Shown: positions 9,032 through 18,184, counted from the stretch's first letter. The stretch: DNA of 64,000 bases from DAOUJI01 sp965224415 (GCA_965224415.1 CBDCZB010000005.1:310001-374000), one strand, 5' to 3'. Notes: generated by a model not told the origin, from the sequence alone. Numbers and translations are program-made.

Positions 9032-9310
9032 TTGAATCGATTCAGGTACACCGACACCGAACAACTTTTCAGCGGACAAACAGTCCGACACCTGCCCTCT
9101 GACATCCAACGCCGAGCTCGAATGAGGTTGCAGCGAGTGGTTGCGGCAACGGAGTTGAGCGACCTAAGAGAGCCTCCCTCCCACCGACTGGAATCCTTGC
9201 GTGGCAATCGGGCGGGACAATGGAGCATCCGCATCAACGACCAGTGGCGGGTATGCTTTATTTGGACAGACCAGGGCGCGATGGAGATCGAAGTCATCGA
9301 CTATCATTGA
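9032..9310 (+). CDS. higB: Type II toxin HigB (RelE/ParE superfamily)
   Basis: 92 residues, typical of the HigB mRNA-interferase toxins that cut mRNA on the ribosome. Visible features are FRYTDTEQLFSG near the start, the LRVVA-type helix region, PPSHRLESLRGNRAGQWSIR and the strand NDQWRVCFIW. It starts at TTG 9032, and no better start is seen. Gene order is toxin before antitoxin, as in higBA systems. The predicted transcription start lies 0-2 nt upstream, so translation may be leaderless or nearly so. Confidence 0.9.
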   Translation: MNRFRYTDTEQLFSGQTVRHLPSDIQRRARMRLQRVVAATELSDLREPPSHRLESLRGNRAGQWSIRINDQWRVCFIWTDQGAMEIEVIDYH

Positions 9311-9321
9311 GGAGTAAATCA

Positions 9322-9612
9322 ATGGCAGGGGCAGATCCTATACACCCGGGAGAACATCTGGCGGAGTTCCTGGAAGAGCTCGGCATCAGCCAGTACCGTC
9401 TGGCGAAAGCTATAGGCGCGCCGCCGATACGCATCAACGACATCGTCCACTGCCGCAGATCCATTACGGCGGATACGGCTCTGAAAATCGGGCGGGCTCT
9501 GGGAACGACTCCTGAGTTCTGGCTGAACCTCCAGCGGATGTACGACCTCGACATCGCCCGGGCCTCGACCGACATCAGAAACGTCAAAGTCCTCGTTCAG
9601 TCACCGCCGTGA
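9322..9612 (+). CDS. higA: Antitoxin HigA (XRE-type HTH)
   Basis: 96 residues with a helix-turn-helix of the HigA family. Motifs are HPGEHLAEFLEELGISQYRL at the N terminus, INDIVHCRRSITADTALKI, and the family's LGTTPEFWLNLQRMYDL. The ATG at 9322 has a GAGGAG ribosome site and lies 11 nt after the toxin stop. It should neutralise HigB and repress the promoter through the palindrome at 9002-9022. Confidence 0.93.
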   Translation: MAGADPIHPGEHLAEFLEELGISQYRLAKAIGAPPIRINDIVHCRRSITADTALKIGRALGTTPEFWLNLQRMYDLDIARASTDIRNVKVLVQSPP

Positions 9613-9762
9613 ACTGATGGGAACTTTGCGGCTAGCCAACGGCGAGAACGGACATAGCCCCCGTTCCAAAACCACCAATCTTGCGGCTCAATGGGTCTCT
9701 GAGAACGACCTTAGGTTAAGGATCTCGATTGAAGACGATATATCGTCGGAGAGCTGTAACTA

Positions 9763-9837
9763 TGGTACCCCCGGTGAGACTCGAACTCACGCACCTGGCT
9801 CCGGAGGCCAGCGCTCTATCCTCTGAGCTACGGGGGC
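9763..9837 (-). tRNA. tRNA-Arg (CCG anticodon)
   Basis: Cloverleaf on the minus strand. The acceptor is GCCCCCG/CGGGGGT with a terminal G-U pair, the D stem is GCTC/GAGC, the anticodon stem is CTGGC/GCCAG with loop CTCCGGA, and the T arm is GTGAG-TTCGAGT-CTCAC. The discriminator is A, followed by an encoded CCA. Confidence 0.95.
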
Positions 9838-9886
9838 GCAAGTTTTAGAATAACATGGGGCCAAGGCTCCAACAAGGCGGACAGGT

Positions 9887-11218
9887 TTACTTGTCAGACA
9901 GCGCTTTGTCCGGCGGAGGCTCTTTTACTTTCAACAGCAGGCCAGCTCCGAAGGCTAGTACAACCGCGAGAGGACTCAGCACGGCGCCCATCTTAGCAGG
10001 CTGCAAGAACACTTCGCCTTCGAACGCTTTTGTCGCCACAAACAAGGCTACCGTTAGACCAATGCCGGCGATAATGCCAGCCACCAACAGGTGTTTGAAC
10101 GCCATCCCCGTAGGCATCGGGAACCCCATTTTCAAGCCCAACCAGGAGAAGAGCGTTATACCCACAGTTTTTCCGAGTATCAGCGACAACAAGACCACAA
10201 AAGTGACCGAGCTGACGCTGGTGAAAGCAACGCCCGCATTAAACAGACCAAAGGTGAACAGGCCGTAGTCTACAATGCCCTTGAGCCTGTGCTCGAACTG
10301 CGCCAGTGGATTGTTCCGTCCGCGTCCCGAAATTGCAGCAGCGACAGCTCCCCAGGCGCTGGGGCCATCCTCCTGCGTTGCCGAATGGGTCTCACTTTCG
10401 TTTAGTTGTTGGTCAGATGGCGACGACTGGCCGGAAGGCAGGAAGGGCACTATGACAATCAAGGCCAAGGCCGGCTCAATTCCGGACTTGGTCATGCCCA
10501 CCCAACTCATTATTCCGCCTATGACCACGTAGGGGCCCCAACGGCCCACGCCCAGCCGTCTCAACCCGTAGGAAACCGCCATTCCTCCCAAAGTGAGCAG
10601 CAGCCAGATTGGTTCCACCGGATGCAGCGGGTCGGTATAAAAGACTGCGATGATCAGCAGCCCGATGGCGTCGTCTGCGACCGCCAGCAGCAGCAGGAAG
10701 TTGACCGCCGGATGCAAGGGTCCGAATATCATGCGGGCCACCAACCAGGCCAGGGCGATGTCGGTGGCCGTGGGGATTGCCCAGCCCCTGGCTACGTCGC
10801 TAAAATCGCTGCCGCCTCCGTAGAATGCGAAAGTCAGAGCGAAGTAGATGCCCACCGGTCCCAGGATTCCCCCAAGGGTGCCCAGCAGCGGATTGACAGC
10901 CTTGCCAGGAGGATTGAGCGCCCCGCCTGGAAGTATGGACTCGGTTATCTCTTTAGCCGCCAGGCCAAAAAAGAAGACCATGAATATTTCGTTTACCAGG
11001 TAATGGAGGGTGACTTCCCGGCCGAACAGCGAGGCGCCGTGGCCGAAAATGTTGAAGTCCACCATGGATTCATAGGCATGGGAGTCTACGTTGGCGAAAA
11101 CCAAGGCGACGAGAACACCCGATATGAGGGGGAGGGAGTATTCTTCCAGGACCCGGCTGACTTTAACGCCTAGGCGTGTGTATTTCGACACAGGCGTAGT
11201 GGGCAGTTGGAAACTCAA
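9887..11218 (-). CDS. nhaA: Na+/H+ antiporter NhaA
   Basis: 443 residues with about a dozen membrane segments. NhaA exchanges protons for cytoplasmic Na+ and supports pH and salt homeostasis. The signature is the Asp pair in LLAVADDAIGLLIIAVFY, the ion site of the family. FFFGLAAKEITESILPGGAL and GWAIPTATDIALAWLVAR are also characteristic. An insert of about 40 polar residues near residue 280 (rich in Ser/Gln/Glu) is longer than in the E. coli protein and probably forms a cytoplasmic loop. It stands alone. A second, unrelated antiporter gene is broken at 15589-17205. Confidence 0.95.
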   Translation of the reverse strand: MSFQLPTTPVSKYTRLGVKVSRVLEEYSLPLISGVLVALVFANVDSHAYESMVDFNIFGHGASLFGREVTLHYLVNEIFMVFFFGLAAKEITESILPGGALNPPGKAVNPLLGTLGGILGPVGIYFALTFAFYGGGSDFSDVARGWAIPTATDIALAWLVARMIFGPLHPAVNFLLLLAVADDAIGLLIIAVFYTDPLHPVEPIWLLLTLGGMAVSYGLRRLGVGRWGPYVVIGGIMSWVGMTKSGIEPALALIVIVPFLPSGQSSPSDQQLNESETHSATQEDGPSAWGAVAAAISGRGRNNPLAQFEHRLKGIVDYGLFTFGLFNAGVAFTSVSSVTFVVLLSLILGKTVGITLFSWLGLKMGFPMPTGMAFKHLLVAGIIAGIGLTVALFVATKAFEGEVFLQPAKMGAVLSPLAVVLAFGAGLLLKVKEPPPDKALSDK

Positions 11219-11353
11219 GACTGCTCCATGGACAACGAGGGGTGAGCGGGCCAGATTATATCATCGACCACACTCTGCCGCCACATTTATCAGACGTTCA
11301 GTGTTACGAATTCCTTACCGCTCCAGGTTGTAAGGGAGCGAATCCGGCTAACC

Positions 11354-11383
11354 TTGACCGCCCGAATGGGAGACAATTAACAT
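11354..11383 (+). promoter_or_regulatory. Possible glmU promoter
   Basis: TTGACC (11354-11359) and TAACAT (11378-11383) are separated by 18 bases, about 70 nt upstream of glmU. The -10 matches consensus only in part, so this is a weak call. Confidence 0.3.
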
Positions 11384-11454
11384 GACGTTTTAAACGGGTT
11401 TCCTTACGTATTTTTCTGCATCTCTGTACGACTCGATGACAGGAGGAGTCCCAT

Positions 11455-12834
11455 ATGAGTGAATGGGCTGGAGTAGTCCTGGCCGGAGGACGCGGCGAAC
11501 GCATGAAGTCCAAACTGCCCAAACCCCTCCACAAGCTCTGCGGCAGAGAGCTCATACGGTATCCGGTTGAGGCCCTAAGGCGAGCCGGAATCCGGCGGGT
11601 CGTTGTGGTCGTCTCTCCTGTAAGTGAGGAACCCATAAAACAAGTCCTGGGCTCCGATGTCGAATACGCCGTGCAGGAAGAGCCGCTGGGAACCGGCCAT
11701 GCCTTACTTCAGGCGAGCGGTCTCCTGGAGACATTCGGGGCTTCCGTTGTCGTACTCAATTCCGACAGCCCGTTGATTTCCGCCAGTACGATAGAGCAGC
11801 TGTGCCGGACCCACGAGTCTCAAAGCCGCTTAGCGACCCTTCTTTCCGCCCCCGCGTGTGGATTTGACGACCTTGCGGCAGTGGTCAAAGACGACAGCGG
11901 CCAAGTCATGCGCATAGTGGAAGCCGGAGACCCGGACTTTCCGACCCAGCAGCCGGAAGAGGTCAACGCAGGCGCCTATGCCTTTGATGGACCATGGCTA
12001 TGGAGCCGACTCAGGAGCATCCCCAAAGCGGCGTCGGGCGAATATTACATCACCTCTCTTGTAGAGACGGCCGCTGCTGAAGGCAATGCGGCGGACTCTG
12101 TTCTAGTGGAGGAGCCCGAGGAGGCGACGGGCATTAACACTCGCGTTCATCTAGCGCAAGCAGAGGCTGTGCTGAGAAAAAGGATCCGACTCCATTGGAT
12201 GCTGAACGGTGTCACAATAGTGGACCCAGCCTCCACTTCCATCGACGCCAACGTTAAGTTGGGGCGAGACACCGTCATACATCCCAACTCCATGATTCTG
12301 GGAAACACTGAAGTTGGCGAGGACTGCGTTGTTGGGCCAAACTCTGTGATAGCCGACTCCAAAATCGGCGACGGATGCAAGATCACCGCGTCCCATTTGG
12401 AGGAAGCGGTCGTCGAGAAGGGGGTGGACATGGGCCCCTTCTGCCACCTGCGCCCGGGCGCCTATCTGGAGGAGGGCGTTCATCTGGGCAACTACGTGGA
12501 GGTAAAAAACAGCCGGATGGGCGCCGGATCGGCGATGGGCCACTTCGGGTATATAGGCGACGCCGACATAGGTTCCAACGTGAACATCGGCGCCGGATCG
12601 GTCACCTGCAACTATGACGGTCGGGACAAGCACCTCACCAGAATCGGAGACGGAGCCTTCATAGGTTGCGACACTATGCTGGTAGCCCCTGTCTCCGTTG
12701 GTGCCAATTCGTCCACTGGAGCGGGCGCAGTTGTAACTAACGACGTTCCTGAGGCTCGACTGGCAGTGGGAGTCCCTGCTAGAATAGTGGAGCGCAATCA
12801 AGGCAATGAGGAGCATGTCGATAGGCCCTCTTAG
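11455..12834 (+). CDS. glmU: Bifunctional UDP-GlcNAc pyrophosphorylase / glucosamine-1-phosphate acetyltransferase GlmU
   Basis: 459 residues, full length. It makes UDP-N-acetylglucosamine for cell envelope polymers. The N-terminal domain (1-230) carries the nucleotidyltransferase motif LAGGRGERMKSKLPKPLHKL and the QEEPLGTGHA sugar-nucleotide loop. The C-terminal domain (250-459) is a left-handed beta helix of hexapeptide repeats with HLRPGAYLEEGVHLGNYVE and NIGAGSVTCNYDG (acetyl-CoA site). A strong AGGAGG precedes the ATG. It is followed 32 nt later by the CBS/CorC gene, probably co-transcribed. Confidence 0.97.
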   Translation: MSEWAGVVLAGGRGERMKSKLPKPLHKLCGRELIRYPVEALRRAGIRRVVVVVSPVSEEPIKQVLGSDVEYAVQEEPLGTGHALLQASGLLETFGASVVVLNSDSPLISASTIEQLCRTHESQSRLATLLSAPACGFDDLAAVVKDDSGQVMRIVEAGDPDFPTQQPEEVNAGAYAFDGPWLWSRLRSIPKAASGEYYITSLVETAAAEGNAADSVLVEEPEEATGINTRVHLAQAEAVLRKRIRLHWMLNGVTIVDPASTSIDANVKLGRDTVIHPNSMILGNTEVGEDCVVGPNSVIADSKIGDGCKITASHLEEAVVEKGVDMGPFCHLRPGAYLEEGVHLGNYVEVKNSRMGAGSAMGHFGYIGDADIGSNVNIGAGSVTCNYDGRDKHLTRIGDGAFIGCDTMLVAPVSVGANSSTGAGAVVTNDVPEARLAVGVPARIVERNQGNEEHVDRPS

Positions 12835-12866
12835 CCCACCAAGGGCGTACGAGAGGACAGAAAGCA

Positions 12867-14045
12867 TTGGATACAGACGGTTTAGCATCGGGTTTATCAC
12901 TGGCGGGTTTCCTACTCATCTTCCTCTGCCTGGCCCTCGCCGAGTCGGCGCCAACGGCCACGACCCGTAAAACCCGCTCCGTCCGGGCCGCCATCCCGTC
13001 ACTTCTGCGGCTCGCCGCGGCGACGGCAGCGGCAGTGTCCACGTTATCTGTTCTGGCCAGCCAGGGCGCCACAAACATTGCCGCAGTCAGCGGCGCGTCC
13101 ATAGGGCTTCTGGCGTTCCTCCTTCTACTCGACTTCGTCGGCCATGCCATAGGCGTCAGGCTCCCCCGCCTCGCCATGACGTTGGCAACGCCTATACATG
13201 CCATCTCCGGCGCCCGTCCGAGGAACGCAGGCGACTCGGCTAACGGGAGCTGGTTGAACGGCGGAGGCAGGGCCAACAGCTCCGGTGCAAGCATGGATAA
13301 CGTTCTTAGCCCGGAGCAGTGGGCCGACCTGGACTCCCACGAGCGATTCATGATCCGCTCCATTATACGTTTGGATGAGGCCACGGTCCGAGAGGTGATG
13401 GTCCCAAGGGTGGACGTAGTAGCTGTAGAAAAGACGACTTCCGTGCCGGAGGTGGGACGCCGTATGCAGGAGTCTGGCCACACCAGACTGCCCGTATACA
13501 GCGGCAACATTGACAACGTCGTCGGTGTGGTCTACGCGCGGGACCTGCTGCTCTTCTTGGGACAGGCAGGAGACTATCCTGCCCTTGAAAAGATGATCAG
13601 GCCCGCTTTCTTTATCCCTGAGTTCAAACGTTTGGACGAGCTCCTTCGGGAACTTCAGTCCAAACGGGTGCAGATGGCCCTCGTTGTGGACGAGTACGGC
13701 GGCATTGAGGGACTGGTCACCCTTGAGGACTTGTTGGAGGAGATCGTCGGTGAGATAGAAGACGAATTCTCCCGCAGCCAAGAGCCGCGGGTGGTGCCTC
13801 TGGCCAATGGAGACATCATCGTCGACGCTAGGGTGAGCCTCGACCAGCTTTCGGAGTTGCTGGACACTCAGATCCAGAGCGAAGACGTGGACACGGTGGG
13901 CGGTCTGGTGTACAGCGGTCTCGGCAAGATTCCCCATCTGGGGGACACCGTTTCATACGACGGACTCACCATTGAAGTAGTTTCTCTTCTGGGGAGACGC
14001 ATAAGACGGCTTCGCCTCCGTAAAACGGCTTCTAATCCAAGCTAG
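12867..14045 (+). CDS. CBS-domain / CorC-HlyC family membrane protein
   Basis: 392 residues, TTG start. The N-terminal third has about three hydrophobic segments (near 10-25, 45-65 and 80-100). It is shorter and less typical than the usual DUF21 membrane domain. Residues about 165-300 are a CBS pair, starting at RLDEATVREVMVPRVDVVAV and including RLPVYSGNIDNVVGVVYARD and MALVVDEYGGIEGLVTLEDL. Residues 310-390 are the CorC/HlyC C-terminal domain, with DTVGGLVYSGLGKIPHLGD. Relatives are linked to Mg2+/Co2+ efflux, and the haemolysin label is historical. Transcription probably ends at the hairpin at 14162-14189. Confidence 0.88.
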   Translation: MDTDGLASGLSLAGFLLIFLCLALAESAPTATTRKTRSVRAAIPSLLRLAAATAAAVSTLSVLASQGATNIAAVSGASIGLLAFLLLLDFVGHAIGVRLPRLAMTLATPIHAISGARPRNAGDSANGSWLNGGGRANSSGASMDNVLSPEQWADLDSHERFMIRSIIRLDEATVREVMVPRVDVVAVEKTTSVPEVGRRMQESGHTRLPVYSGNIDNVVGVVYARDLLLFLGQAGDYPALEKMIRPAFFIPEFKRLDELLRELQSKRVQMALVVDEYGGIEGLVTLEDLLEEIVGEIEDEFSRSQEPRVVPLANGDIIVDARVSLDQLSELLDTQIQSEDVDTVGGLVYSGLGKIPHLGDTVSYDGLTIEVVSLLGRRIRRLRLRKTASNPS

Positions 14046-14161
14046 CCCCGGGTAGACGCAGGCGATTTCGTAGTAGGCTTCCGCTAGGGTTCACTGATGG
14101 GGAGGGCGTCGTGGCAGGGTCCATAGCTCGCAGGGAACCGCCAGCCAAACCAAACAAAGGA

Positions 14162-14189
14162 AAGGGGCCTCTTAATCAAGAGGCCCCTT
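14162..14189. terminator. Bidirectional terminator hairpin
   Basis: A perfect 12-bp stem (AAGGGGCCTCTT and its complement) with a 4-base AATC loop lies between two convergent genes. On the minus strand it is followed by a T-rich tail (TTTCCTTTGTTT). The plus-side tail is weaker (AATCATT). Confidence 0.85.
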
Positions 14190-14213
14190 AATCATTCCTG
14201 TTTCAAGCTCAGG

Positions 14214-14621
14214 TTACTTAACGACTTCCGCCTCTATTATGATCAGCGGGGCGCTCGCCACCCAGTCTCCGCCTATGACCAAAGCCCTGACTGTATAAGC
14301 GCCGACTTCGATAGCTTCTCGAAGGGCAGCCGAGACCTGGAAGACACCTGCGTCGTTGGCGACCCCACCGCCGATTATTGGGTTGATGCCGTTCTCCATC
14401 CTGAATATCTGGACAAGAACCGTCTCACCGGGATCGAAGCCAGCGCCTATGACGTCCAGTTCGCCTCCCTGTTGGACTTTGTAATTGTCGATCTGGAGCT
14501 CCACCTTGCGGAGGTCTTGGTCCTGGCCACTGTTGGCAGCCCAGGTGACTCCCGTTACGACGGTGAGAACCGCGACGATAAGAGCAACGATAGCCAGCTT
14601 ATTCGCGCTTATTAGCCTCAT
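14214..14621 (-). CDS. Small exported protein with an Ig-like (IPT/TIG-type) domain
   Basis: 135 residues. Residues about 8-28 are a strong hydrophobic signal or anchor (ANKLAIVALIVAVLTVVTGV) followed by TWAANS, which could be a signal-peptidase site. The remaining 100 residues look like one beta-sandwich domain: a VELQIDNYKVQQGGELDVIG opening, then AGFDPGETVLVQIF and VGAYTVRALVIGGDW, the pattern of Ig-like fibronectin/IPT folds. No catalytic residues are visible. A good ribosome site (GGAGG) and a near-consensus promoter precede it, so it is probably well expressed as a surface protein. Not recognised beyond the fold. Confidence 0.75.
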   Translation of the reverse strand: MRLISANKLAIVALIVAVLTVVTGVTWAANSGQDQDLRKVELQIDNYKVQQGGELDVIGAGFDPGETVLVQIFRMENGINPIIGGGVANDAGVFQVSAALREAIEVGAYTVRALVIGGDWVASAPLIIIEAEVVK

Positions 14622-14707
14622 CGGGCCTCCTTCTACATGCCGAGCGTGCCGATTACGGTTGAACAGCCGTAATCGGATACAAATGCACCATACGGTAGTC
14701 CGGCATA

Positions 14708-14736
14708 ATAATATTAGTCAGGTTGATATCTGTCAA
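14708..14736 (-). promoter_or_regulatory. Sigma-70-type promoter for the exported protein gene
   Basis: On the minus strand, TTGACA (14736-14731) and TATTAT (14713-14708) are 17 bases apart. That is a full -35 match and 5 of 6 at -10. The leader would be about 80 nt long. Confidence 0.75.
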
Positions 14737-14914
14737 GAGGTCATAGGGTCGTCTACGGGATTTTTTCAGGCGTTTTCCGCGCCCGTACGGTTCCGCCAGG
14801 AGCGCTGGAAACCCCGCCGTTGAAAATAGGCGGGTGAACGCTTATTCTGATTCTTTGGTGCACACACAGCGCAGATCAAATAGTCGGGAAGGAAGCCTCG
14901 GGAGGGATGCGAAG

Positions 14915-15130
14915 ATGCGGAACGAATTCACGGCTGTCATTGAGAAAGCCGACGGCTGGTATATCGCCTATTGCCCTGAAATCCCCGGAGCCAATGGGCA
15001 AGGAGCTACTGTAGCCGCAGCTCGTGACAGCCTCGTCGAGGCTATCTCGCTGATCCTTGAAGACCGCAGGGAAGATGGTCTTCGAGGCGTCCCGCCTGAC
15101 GCGCTGTGTGAGACGGTGACGGTGGGTTGA
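14915..15130 (+). CDS. hicB: Antitoxin HicB
   Basis: 71 residues with the HicB fold of a partly degraded RNase H-like domain: FTAVIEKADGWYIAYCPEIP, then GANGQGATVAAARDSLVEAI and LILEDRRED. No DNA-binding tail is present, so this is the short form. The ATG at 14915 has GGGAGGG about 9 nt upstream. A longer frame from 14834 is open but adds 27 residues unlike the family. Its toxin partner, immediately downstream with a TTG/TGA overlap, is frameshifted, so HicB may have nothing left to neutralise. Confidence 0.88.
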   Translation: MRNEFTAVIEKADGWYIAYCPEIPGANGQGATVAAARDSLVEAISLILEDRREDGLRGVPPDALCETVTVG

Positions 15131-15338
15131 AACGAAACTCATTGCTTCGCCACCTTGTCGACACGGCTGTTGGCTGAAGCGCGAAGGTCGCTCACATTCA
15201 TTGTGGTGGAACCCTGTTACTGGGACAGTCGAGGCGGTTCCTCGACATATTGAAATCCCGAACCGCTTGGTTCGAAAGATATGCCGCAACCTATCAGTGC
15301 CGGATGTTGGCAGGCAGCAGGGACGTGAGTCCGACTAG
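15127..15338 (+). pseudogene. hicA: HicA toxin, broken by a one-base frameshift
   Basis: The TTG at 15127 overlaps the hicB stop. It reads KRNSLLRHLVDT in the HicA frame and then meets a stop. One base off, from about 15167, the frame continues CWLKREGRSHSLWWNPVTGT and VEAVPRHIEIPNRLVRKICRNL, which is the rest of HicA including the catalytic His (GRSHS). Adding one G near 15165 would restore a 70-residue HicA (DTGCWLKREG). Either the toxin is inactivated or this is an assembly error. The toxin-only loss fits decay, because an antitoxin alone is harmless. Confidence 0.85.
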
Positions 15339-15476
15339 GCCGTACAATAGTTGAAAACCCTTTTGGCGGCGTATCCAAATTGAACGTGACGCCACCAAGC
15401 GTTTTAGGATATGCTGGAGCCACGGAACAGCCTGCCCGTCGAACCAGGCTACGGGAAGTCCATAGTCCAGACATGT

Positions 15477-15565
15477 GGAGAGGTGGCCGAGTGGTTGAAG
15501 GCGCCGCTCTCGAAAAGCGGTATACCCTCCGGGTATCGTGGGTTCGAATCCCACCCTCTCCGCCA
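15477..15565 (+). tRNA. tRNA-Ser (CGA anticodon)
   Basis: Class II tRNA. The acceptor is GGAGAGG/CCTCTCC, the anticodon stem is CCGCT/AGCGG with loop CTCGAAA, there is a long variable arm, and the T arm is GTGGG-TTCGAAT-CCCAC. The discriminator is G, followed by an encoded CCA. Confidence 0.95.
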
Positions 15566-15588
15566 TTCCCGAAACCCTCACGCCGCCC

Positions 15589-17205
15589 TCAACCCTCTGC
15601 GTCCTCCGAGAGCAGGGAATAGACGTTCGCGGCAGTAAGTTCGCTCAGCAGTTCTCCTGTGTGCTCGCCCACCACAGACAAAGCCGTGAATCCTCTCTCC
15701 ACCATCTTCTCGGGAGCGTCGTCGATGGGGTCGCTAGGTTGGACGGTAGGGCAAGCGGTCACCAGCAGGGAGGCAAGGGGTATAGAGCCCCACATGTCGG
15801 TGGAAACTTCTTTGACCTTCTTCAGCGAGAGTATTCCCGCAGGCTTCCCGTCCACTTCCCGGACAACGTAGTCGGTTTGCTCGGGAGTCATCCAGAACCT
15901 GAAGAAGGACTCCAGGGATATGGTTGCGTCTGGGACCACAGGCGAGGGGTTGAAGGCGTCCGCCATCAGCTTGTCATCCAGGGCGTATCTGGTGTAGGAG
16001 GGCATCATCACGCCAACCAATTCCGGCGGTTCCTGCTCTCGTCGCTTCCGAAAGGACCGCTCCATAAGTTTCGGCGCTATGAAGATAAAGGCCAACATGA
16101 CGATGGTCAGCAGCGAAAACAGCTCTTCCGTGATGGCGTGCAGCTCCAAGAGCACCAGCAGCAGGGCCACCTCCACGGCCCCCTTGGCCATCAGCCCCCA
16201 TCCGATGGGCCTCGGCGAGTCCAGCCTAGCCAGACGCGGCGCCAGCATCGAGCCTGCGAGTTTGGCCCCCACCGCCAGACCAACGACCATGCCTACCGTC
16301 GAGGCCGGCAAGTTGACGAAGGAGCCGTTCAGATGCAGTCCCGCCGACGCAAAGAACAGGGGAACGAATAACCCCAGCGTGGCGCTTAGAATTCCTGGCA
16401 ATGCTTCGGACCTCAGCCTGTGCGGCAGGTGCGAAAGCGCCGCCCCCAGCAGAAGCGCCCCCAAAGAGCCGTGAAGCCCGATCTTTTCCGATGCCACGGC
16501 CACCAGGAAGAGCCCCCCTAGAAAGAGACCGAAGGTCAACTGAGGAGCCGCGAAGAACTGCCTGAGCTTGGTGGCCAAGGGAACGAACACTCGGGAGCCA
16601 AGAAACCAAGCCACAACCGTGAAGGCGGCGATTTGCCCCACAAGTATGCCCGGCTGCGCGAGATGAAACTCATTCACATGGTCCGTGTGTTCCAATTCCT
16701 CAATCATCAACCCCACCAGCAACAGGCCAGCCAACTCTACCAGAACGACCACCGTGAATATCTCCAGACCGATAGGCTGCTTCAGATGGCCCATGTCGCT
16801 CAGGACTCTGGCCGCCACCCCTAAGCTGGAAAGCGCCAGGATTCCGGACAACGCAATGGAAGTCGCAATGTGGTAGTCCAGTACGTAGAACACAGTCGGT
16901 ATGCCCACGGCCAGGGGAACTGCAAAGGCCACCAGGGCGGCAATGAAGAGCCGTCTTTATATGGTCTTAACGAATCCGGAGATGTCTATCTCATCCACGC
17001 CTATCAGGAAGAAGAGCAGTATGGCGCCCACCTCGAAGAAGAGGCTCAGGTGTTCGGTGGAGTCCACCAAGCCCGTTGTGGGACCCAGCAGAACGCCGAC
17101 CAGCACGTATGCGGCCAACGGGCTGTGGCCCGTCCGGTTGGCAAGACCTTCCGCCAACTTGGCGAGGACAAGCAGAAGCGCTAGGGGCAGGAGTGAGCTT
17201 GCCAT
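15589..17205 (-). pseudogene. CPA2-family cation/proton antiporter with C-terminal CBS domains, split by an in-frame TAA
   Basis: The upstream part (17205-16957) gives 82 residues with the family N terminus (LLVLAKLAEGLANRTGHSPL, then AAYVLVGVLLGPTTGL) and stops at TAA after VKTI. The same frame continues directly as RRLFIAALVAFAVPLAVGIP and runs 456 more codons to 15589. It holds the rest of the Kef/NapA-like membrane domain (SGILALSSLGVAARVLSDMG) and a CBS-pair tail (residues near VREVDGKPAGILSLKKV and VVEHTGEL-like text). The intact protein would have about 538 residues. A single C-to-T change (CAA to TAA) would explain the stop. A GTG 25 bases after it could restart the second half, but without the first helices. 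Confidence 0.83.
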
Positions 17206-17274
17206 CAGAGACTGTTCCCGCGAAGACTGGACCGGCTTATGCCCGAAACTCGGCGGGCGGCGGCGTGTCCGACG

Positions 17275-18156
17275 CTAGCCACCGGACCATCTATGGGGGA
17301 GCCGGAGCATTCTAGGCGCGTCAAGCTCAGCGCACATTGCCTCGAACCTCTCGCGCGGCACGCCCGTCCATTCCAGGTCTTCCAGCGTCTGTGCCAGCGG
17401 GACGTCGACCCTCAAGGTGGCCAGGTCCCGGTACAGATAGGCGTCATCCAGCCGTTCGGAAAGCGACTGGGCCATTGCCTTTGCGCCTCTGGGCGTGGCC
17501 GTCCACTGTTCTGAGTCCGGCGGAATGTCCTCCAAGTGGGGATAGACCGCCAGGACCTGGGCAGTGGACTTTGCGCCCCACCTGGGGATTCCGGGTATTC
17601 CGTCCGCCGAGTCCCCGACCAGCGCCAGATAGTCGGGAATGGAGGCCGGGGCTACGCCGAACTTGTCTTGGACACCCGCCTCATCCAGGAAAATCTCACG
17701 CCGCCTGTCAAAGCACACCACCCTGTTTTCCACCACTGTTTGAGCCAGGTCCTTGTCGGGAGAGCAGACCACCACCTGTTCCAATCGTGCGTCGCTGCCC
17801 CAAGCAGCGGCCGCCGTAGCCAGAGCGTCGTCCGCCTCGTACTCGACCATAGGCCACACCGCTGCCCCTATTGATGAGACGGCCTTTTCCGCCAAACCGA
17901 ACTGTGACAGCAGCTCCCCGGGAACGCCCGAACCGTCCTTGTATCCGGGGAAGAGCCGGTTCCTGAAGGACTCAATCACGTGGTCGAAGGCTACGGCGAT
18001 ATGGGTGACTTCAGGCTGGCGGAGAAGCGAGAGCAAGGACTGCGTTAGACCACGAACGGCCCCAACAGGCTGCCCGTCCTTTCCCGACATGGCCGGCATG
18101 GCGAAATGCGCCCGGAACAATTCATAAGTGCCGTCCACCAGGTATAGGCGGGCCAT
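17275..18156 (-). CDS. Stand-alone 5'-3' exonuclease (Pol I N-terminal / FEN family)
   Basis: About 293 residues. This is the flap/5'-3' exonuclease domain normally fused to DNA polymerase I, here as a separate gene. Metal-binding acids are seen in LVDGTYELFRAHFA, VEYEADDALATAA and CSPDKDLAQTV, and the helix-hairpin-helix is GDSADGIPGIPRWGAKSTAQV. The ATG at 18156 has AAGAG upstream. The open frame extends 34 codons further but that stretch overlaps the LLM gene's end. It probably removes RNA primers or flaps, or acts in repair. Confidence 0.9.
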   Translation of the reverse strand: MARLYLVDGTYELFRAHFAMPAMSGKDGQPVGAVRGLTQSLLSLLRQPEVTHIAVAFDHVIESFRNRLFPGYKDGSGVPGELLSQFGLAEKAVSSIGAAVWPMVEYEADDALATAAAAWGSDARLEQVVVCSPDKDLAQTVVENRVVCFDRRREIFLDEAGVQDKFGVAPASIPDYLALVGDSADGIPGIPRWGAKSTAQVLAVYPHLEDIPPDSEQWTATPRGAKAMAQSLSERLDDAYLYRDLATLRVDVPLAQTLEDLEWTGVPRERFEAMCAELDAPRMLRLPHRWSGG

Positions 18157-18184
18157 AGTAGCTCTTCTTAGAGTGAATTCCGGT

